A stretch of 64,000 bases of DNA from Actinomadura coerulea (GTDB taxonomy: Bacteria; Actinomycetota; Actinomycetes; Streptosporangiales; Streptosporangiaceae): positions 4,960,001 to 5,024,000 of the forward strand of contig NZ_JACHMQ010000001.1 of the NCBI RefSeq assembly GCF_014208105.1, read 5' to 3'. The notes under the pieces are model-generated. The model worked only from the letters and a program-made list of their open reading frames with translations, made no database searches and had not been told where the DNA came from. Below, piece after piece: positions 58,089-64,000 of this stretch (its first letter is position 1; each line of letters starts with the position of its first letter). The translations under genes and the position numbers were made by a program.

Positions 58089-58139
58089 ATCGTATGACCA
58101 TTCTTGACCTTTGCTCGGCTACCGCCGCGCTCTTGACCT
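58089..58139 (-). promoter_or_regulatory. leaderless -10 TACGAT and paired AGGTCAAGA repeats upstream of the response regulator
   Basis: TACGAT (58094-58089, minus strand) ends 6 bases before the ATG. Further upstream, AGGTCAAGA occurs twice as a direct repeat (58110-58102 and 58139-58131), 29 bases apart, close to three helical turns. Direct repeats of this kind are usual for OmpR-family binding, so autoregulation is possible. Confidence 0.4.
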
Positions 58140-58205
58140 GCGGTTTGCCACTCGTAGTACATCCACGAACACCGTATTTCAGGCATGATCGGGATGTAGG
58201 CCGCA

Positions 58206-60062
58206 TCACACCCGCCAGCCGGGGGCCCCGGCCAGGTCGAGGACGGCGACCGAGGCGCCCGGCAGCACCACCGAGGCCGTTCCGGAATCGCCGAGGCCGC
58301 CCGGGTCGAGGCGAATCGCCGGATCCGACGCGATCAGCAGCCCCGGGGCGGCGGCGCCGGGACCGGGCACCGGAACCAGGACGGGCCGGTCACCGAGGTT
58401 CGCCGCCACGCACACCGCGCCGCGCCGGACGGTCAGCCACCGCGCCGCGACGTCGTCCGCCGCGCCGCCCGCCCCGTCGTGCGTCGTGACCGCCGTCGCG
58501 GTCAGCCGGGGGTCGTTCAGCTCGGGCCGCGAACGGCGCAGCGCGATCAGTTCGCGGTGCCATCCGAGCAGGTCGGCGTGCGGCGGCCGGTCGGGTTCGG
58601 CCCAGTCGAGGACGGACCGGCGGAAAGTTTCCACAGCCTGTGGATCGGGAACTTCGCCGCTCCAGCCGTGCCGGGAGAACTCGCGCCGCCGCCCCTCGCT
58701 GACCGCCCGCGCCAGCTCAGGATCCTGGTGGTCGGTGAAGTAGCACCACGGCGTCGTGGCGCCCCATTCCTCACCCATGAAAAGCATGGGGGTGAAAGGC
58801 GCGAGCAGAAGCAGCGCCGCGCCGACTCTGAGCAGGCCCGGGGACGGCAGGAGGGCGCCGATGCGGTCGCCCGCCGCGCGGTTCCCCACCTGGTCGTGAT
58901 TCTGCAGGAAACCGAGGAACCTGTGCGCGGGCGTCTCGCGGACATTCACCGGGCGGCCGTGATGCCGTCCCCGGTAGGTCGACATGGTGCCGTCGTGCAC
59001 GAAGGCTCTGGTGAAGGCCTTTTTCAACGTTTCCAGAGAGCCGAAGTCGCAGTAGTAGCCCTGTCTCTCACCTGTGAGCGCGGCGTGCAGGGCGTGATGG
59101 AAGTCGTCGCTCCACTGGGCGTCCAACCCGTACCCGCCCGCCTCTCTGGACGTCACCAGGCGCGGGTCGTTCAGGTCCGATTCGGCGATGAGGAACAGTT
59201 CCCGGCCGAGGTGGGCCGAAAGCGCCGCCACGGCGCGTCCCAACTCTTCAAGGAGATGCACCGCGCCGTGGTCGGTGATGGCGTGGACGGCGTCGAGGCG
59301 CAGCCCGTCGAAGTGGTAGTCGCGCAACCACATCAGCGCGTTCTGGACGACGAACGCGCGGACCTCGTCCGACCCTTCCTGGTCGAAGTTCACGGCGTCG
59401 CCCCAAGGGGTGGCATGGGCACTCGTGAAGTACGGGCCGAAGCTTCCCAGGCGGTTCCCGTCCGGTCCCAGATGGTTGTAGACGACGTCCAGGACTACGG
59501 CCAGACCCCGCGCATGGGCGGCGTCCACGAAACGCTTCAGGCCGTCCGGCCCGCCGTAGGGTTCGTGCGGCGCCCAGAGGTGAACACCGTCGTAACCCCA
59601 GCCGTGGTGACCAGGGAAGGACGCGACCGGCAGCAGTTCCACGGCGTCTATGCCGAGCGCCACCAGGTGGTCGAGGCGCTCGATCGCCGCGTCGAACGTG
59701 CCCTCGGGCGTGAACGTGCCCACGTGCATCTCGTACAGGACGCTTCCGGCGAGCGGGCGGCCGTGCCAGTGCTCGTCGGTCCAGATGAACCGTCCATGGT
59801 CGTAGACGCGGCTCTGACCGTGGACGCCATGGGGCTGCCAGGGCGAGCGGGGGTCGGGCAGCACTTCGTCCGCCCCGTCCAAGACGAACCCGTAGTCGGT
59901 CCCTTGGGAGGCGTCCGCGACTTCGGCCTCCCACCATCCGGAAGACCCCGATCCGGAAGACCGCGATCCGGAAGACCGCGCCTCCATGGCGTGCCGGGCG
60001 CCGCCGGCCTCGACGTCCACGCGGCCGGCGGCCGGGGCCCACACCTCGAAACGCGCGCTCAC
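58206..60062 (-). CDS. treZ: malto-oligosyltrehalose trehalohydrolase
   Basis: A 618-residue GH13 enzyme that releases trehalose from maltooligosyl-trehalose. An N-terminal beta domain (FEVWAPAAGRVDVEAGG) is followed by the barrel: VLYEMHVGTFTPEGTFDAAIERL, AVELLPVASFPGHHGWGYDGV, VVLDVVYNHLGPDGN, DGLRLDAVHAI with the catalytic Asp, LIAESDLNDPRL with the Glu, and FLQNHDQVGNRA. GTG 60062 overlaps the treY stop (GTGA). Residues near 28-43 contain a Ser/Gly repeat encoded by three tandem 15-base units, in a loop of the N-terminal domain. Confidence 0.96.
   Translation of the reverse strand: MSARFEVWAPAAGRVDVEAGGARHAMEARSSGSRSSGSGSSGWWEAEVADASQGTDYGFVLDGADEVLPDPRSPWQPHGVHGQSRVYDHGRFIWTDEHWHGRPLAGSVLYEMHVGTFTPEGTFDAAIERLDHLVALGIDAVELLPVASFPGHHGWGYDGVHLWAPHEPYGGPDGLKRFVDAAHARGLAVVLDVVYNHLGPDGNRLGSFGPYFTSAHATPWGDAVNFDQEGSDEVRAFVVQNALMWLRDYHFDGLRLDAVHAITDHGAVHLLEELGRAVAALSAHLGRELFLIAESDLNDPRLVTSREAGGYGLDAQWSDDFHHALHAALTGERQGYYCDFGSLETLKKAFTRAFVHDGTMSTYRGRHHGRPVNVRETPAHRFLGFLQNHDQVGNRAAGDRIGALLPSPGLLRVGAALLLLAPFTPMLFMGEEWGATTPWCYFTDHQDPELARAVSEGRRREFSRHGWSGEVPDPQAVETFRRSVLDWAEPDRPPHADLLGWHRELIALRRSRPELNDPRLTATAVTTHDGAGGAADDVAARWLTVRRGAVCVAANLGDRPVLVPVPGPGAAAPGLLIASDPAIRLDPGGLGDSGTASVVLPGASVAVLDLAGAPGWRV
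59936..59980. repeat. three in-frame 15-base tandem repeats inside treZ
   Basis: The unit ATCCGGAAGACCSCG occurs three times without a gap, the last two copies identical. On the coding strand it gives a repeated Ser-Ser-Gly-Ser-Arg/Gly stretch. A change of copy number keeps the reading frame. Confidence 0.85.
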
Positions 60063-62407
60063 CGATCGATCTCCCGGGGGACGAGCAGCGCGACGGGAAG
60101 GTGCTCGAACACGCGCGAGGCGTCCAGGATCGGGCCCATGTGCGTGCAGCCGGTCAGGACGTCCCGCCAGCCCTGGCGGCGGACGTCCACGCGCGTCCCC
60201 TCCCAGCCGCCGCGGCGCTCCAGGCCCACGGGGAGCCGGGTCGCGAGCGCGACGGCCTCGCCCCGGGCGAACCCCACGACGTGGTCGGCGGCGGGCCCGC
60301 GCGCGGTGATCGGCTCGTGCCGCGAACCGGGCCCGAACCACTCCGGGTGGGACCGGCGCAGCCGCAGCGCCCGGGACGTGAGCAGCAGCTTCTCGTCGTC
60401 CACCTCCTTCGGCTGACGCCCGGTGTCGAGCCGGAACAGGTGCTCGCGGCGCCGCCCGTAGTCGACCGGGCGCCGGTTGTCGGGGTCGACCAGCGACAGG
60501 CCCGTCATCTCGCATCCCTGGTAGACGTCCGGGACGCCCGGCATCGCCAGCTGGACGAGCTTCTGCCCGAGCGTGTTCACGCGGGCGTACGGGGTCAGCC
60601 TCGCGACGAACGACGTCATGTCGGTCACCAGGTCCGGATCGGCCAGGACACCGCGCGCGTACTCGATGACGGCCTCCTCGTAGCCGGGATCCTGTTCGGC
60701 CCAGGAGGTGCGCGTCTTGGCCTCGCGCATCGCCTTGGTGAGGAACTCCTCCAGCCTTCCGATGGTGAGCGGCCACGCACCCACGAGCGTCTGCCAGAAC
60801 AGGTATTCCAGGTCCGGTTCCATGGGTGACGTGCCGGAACCCCAGTTCCGCCACCGGTCCACCGATTCGGCCCACTCGGCGGGCAGTTCCGACAGCACCG
60901 CCAGCCAGGCCCGCACGTCCTCCTCGCGCTTGGTGTCGTGCGTGGACAGCGTCGTCATCGTCAACGGCCAGTCGCGGGCGAGCCGGATGCAGAACGCGTG
61001 GAAGTCCGGCTGGCTGACGCTGAACCGGCCCGGCGCGCCGCCGACCTCGTTCAGCGCGGCCATGCGGTTCCAGCGGTAGAACGCCGTGTCCTCCACGCCC
61101 TTGGCGGCGAGCGGAGACGACGTCTGCTGGAACCTCACGATGAACTCGGCGTCGGTGCGCTCACCGCGTCCGAGGGCCAGGTCCACGATGACGTCGAGGT
61201 CGCCGTGCATGTCCTCCGGCAGGTGCGCCCGCGCCCGGCGGGCGGCCTCCTCCACGACGTCCACGGCCTGCTGGGGAGCGTCCTCCCCGGGCACGACGTA
61301 CGCGCGGTAGACGGGCATCGAGACCAGCAGCTCGACCAGCGCCCTCTCCAGGCCGGGGCGGCGCTCGCCCACGACCCGGTCGAGGACGCGCTGGAGCCGC
61401 TCGATCTCGGGTCTGAGGCCGTGCGCGGCGGCGTGCGCCCGGGCGTCGCGCTCGACCTCCTCGAAGCCGGACGGGTTGCCCGTGAGCGACACGTAGTAGT
61501 CCGTCAGCGGCCGCTCCCCGGCGGGGTCGAGGAACAGCCCGCCGATCATGCCGAGCGCGTCGTAGCCGGTGGTGCCCGCGCACGGCCAGTCCGGCGGCAG
61601 CCGCTCCTCCCCCTCGGTGATCTTCTCGACGAGCAGCCAGCGGTCCGGCGCCGCCTCGGCGAGCCGCCGCAGGTAGCCGCGCGGGTCGGCGAGCCCGTCG
61701 GGGTGGTCGACGCGCAGCCCGTCCACCAGGCCGTCCCTGACCAGGTTCAGCAGCAGCGCGTGCGTGCGCTCGAAGACCTCCGCGTCCTCCTGCCGCAGCC
61801 CGATCAGGCCGGAGATGTCGAAGAAGCGCCGGTAGTTGGGCTCGCCCTCGCCGGGCGGCACGAGCCGCCCGGCGCCGGCCTCCCAGTCGACGTCGAACCA
61901 CCGGGCGAACCGCGACCGCGGCCCCTCCGCCAGCACGTCGGCGAAGGGCAGGTTCAGCCCGGCAGGCTCCGGGATCGCCATGTGGTTGGGGACGACGTCC
62001 ACCAGCACCCGCAGCCCGTGCGCCCGGAACCGGGTCACCATGGCGCCGAACGCCTCGGGCCCGCCCAGCTCCTCCGACAGCCGGGAGTGGTCGACGACGT
62101 CGTAGCCGTGCGTGGAACCCGGCGCGGCCTGAAGGACCGGCGACAGGTAGACGTGCGAGACGCCGAGGGCCGACAGGTAGGGGGCCAGCGCCGCGGCGTC
62201 GGCGAATCCGAAGTGCTCCTCGGGCGTCCCGCGGAGCTGGAGGCGGTAGGTGCCGGTCGGCGGCGCGGCGAGGGCGTCCTCCTCCGGGACACCGCCGTCC
62301 ACGCGTTCGGATGTCTCCGCCCGTTCGGGCCGGTGGTCCTCGGACACGGTTTCCTCGGGGGGCTGGGTGACGGGTGTCGGTTCCTCGGGGACGGGCTCGG
62401 CCTGCAT
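60059..62407 (-). CDS. treY: malto-oligosyltrehalose synthase
   Basis: A 782-residue GH13 enzyme that turns the reducing end of maltodextrins into a trehalose unit. After a 45-residue acidic extension come GTYRLQLRGTPEEHFGFADAAAL, LGVSHVYLSPVLQAAPGSTHGYDVVDH, LVDVVPNHMAI, VDGLRVDHPDGLADPRGYL with the catalytic Asp, WLLVEKITEGEERLP with the Glu, and LSTHDTKREEDVRAWL. AMPGVPDVYQGCEM and VDPDNRRPVDY are also diagnostic. ATG 62407 has AGGGA upstream. It lies 14 bases after glgX and overlaps treZ, so the three form one operon. Confidence 0.96.
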   Translation of the reverse strand: MQAEPVPEEPTPVTQPPEETVSEDHRPERAETSERVDGGVPEEDALAAPPTGTYRLQLRGTPEEHFGFADAAALAPYLSALGVSHVYLSPVLQAAPGSTHGYDVVDHSRLSEELGGPEAFGAMVTRFRAHGLRVLVDVVPNHMAIPEPAGLNLPFADVLAEGPRSRFARWFDVDWEAGAGRLVPPGEGEPNYRRFFDISGLIGLRQEDAEVFERTHALLLNLVRDGLVDGLRVDHPDGLADPRGYLRRLAEAAPDRWLLVEKITEGEERLPPDWPCAGTTGYDALGMIGGLFLDPAGERPLTDYYVSLTGNPSGFEEVERDARAHAAAHGLRPEIERLQRVLDRVVGERRPGLERALVELLVSMPVYRAYVVPGEDAPQQAVDVVEEAARRARAHLPEDMHGDLDVIVDLALGRGERTDAEFIVRFQQTSSPLAAKGVEDTAFYRWNRMAALNEVGGAPGRFSVSQPDFHAFCIRLARDWPLTMTTLSTHDTKREEDVRAWLAVLSELPAEWAESVDRWRNWGSGTSPMEPDLEYLFWQTLVGAWPLTIGRLEEFLTKAMREAKTRTSWAEQDPGYEEAVIEYARGVLADPDLVTDMTSFVARLTPYARVNTLGQKLVQLAMPGVPDVYQGCEMTGLSLVDPDNRRPVDYGRRREHLFRLDTGRQPKEVDDEKLLLTSRALRLRRSHPEWFGPGSRHEPITARGPAADHVVGFARGEAVALATRLPVGLERRGGWEGTRVDVRRQGWRDVLTGCTHMGPILDASRVFEHLPVALLVPREIDR

Positions 62408-62421
62408 CGCGTATCCCTGCC

Positions 62422-64000
<1,579 letters not shown>

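Overview
The window is a very GC-rich actinobacterial chromosome segment. It has GTG and TTG starts, many 4-base ATGA/GTGA overlaps, and several promoters that place the -10 element 6-7 bases before the start codon. A filamentous actinomycete of the Streptosporangiales/Thermomonosporaceae (Actinomadura-like) fits best; that placement is inference from gene content. I see no rRNA, tRNA, CRISPR array, insertion sequence, integrase or phage gene. No gene-free stretch exceeds 300 bases; the longest (28873-29076, 46800-47039, 55168-55423) hold only promoter-like sequence.

Layout. (1) 1-9591: end of a GDP-mannose pyrophosphorylase gene, GT4 and GT2 glycosyltransferases, a methyltransferase, a flippase-like membrane protein, thioredoxin, a GT-C membrane protein and a TIGR03089-type protein. 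(2) 9708-30210: a wall-glycopolymer locus. It holds an LCP ligase, two tandem O-acyltransferases, two very large GT2 plus CDP-glycerol-glycerophosphotransferase (TagF-like) polymerases, a GT-C protein, a CDP-alcohol phosphotransferase, a double GT4 protein, a coiled-coil protein, UDP-GlcNAc 2-epimerase, a UDP-ManNAc-dehydrogenase-like enzyme and two GT4s. This points to a teichoic/teichuronic-like polymer containing glycerol (or polyol) phosphate and ManNAcA. (3) 30234-38157: an unrelated interlude with a secreted beta-propeller protein, a small alarmone-hydrolase-like HD protein, an SRPBCC protein, an acetoacetate-decarboxylase-like protein with a catalytically degenerate SDR, a HelD/HelR RNA polymerase recycling ATPase and a TetR regulator. 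(4) 38212-44807: a six-gene minus-strand operon (degenerate CDP-alcohol transferase, membrane protein, LicC/IPCT-like cytidylyltransferase, sn-glycerol-1-phosphate dehydrogenase, intact CDP-alcohol transferase, GT2), divergent from an IspD/TarI-like cytidylyltransferase and a glycerophosphodiesterase. This is the best candidate for an undescribed pathway: a CDP-activated sn-glycerol-1-phosphate (mirror-image) or other polyol phosphate. (5) 44883-50248: small membrane protein, GT2, second LCP ligase, thioesterase, secreted protein. (6) 50321-58082: acyl-CoA dehydrogenase, UDP-glucose dehydrogenase, CoA-binding protein, PurE, PurK, GtrA and a two-component system. (7) 58206-64000: treZ, treY and glgX (cut by the window edge), converting glycogen to trehalose.

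From memory of the M. tuberculosis gene order, manB, LCP and TIGR03089 (Rv3264c-Rv3268) and fadE25-purE-purK-GtrA (Rv3274c-Rv3277) lie close together there. Here the same two blocks bracket about 40 kb of wall-polymer and CDP-alcohol genes, which looks like an accessory expansion inside a conserved neighbourhood.
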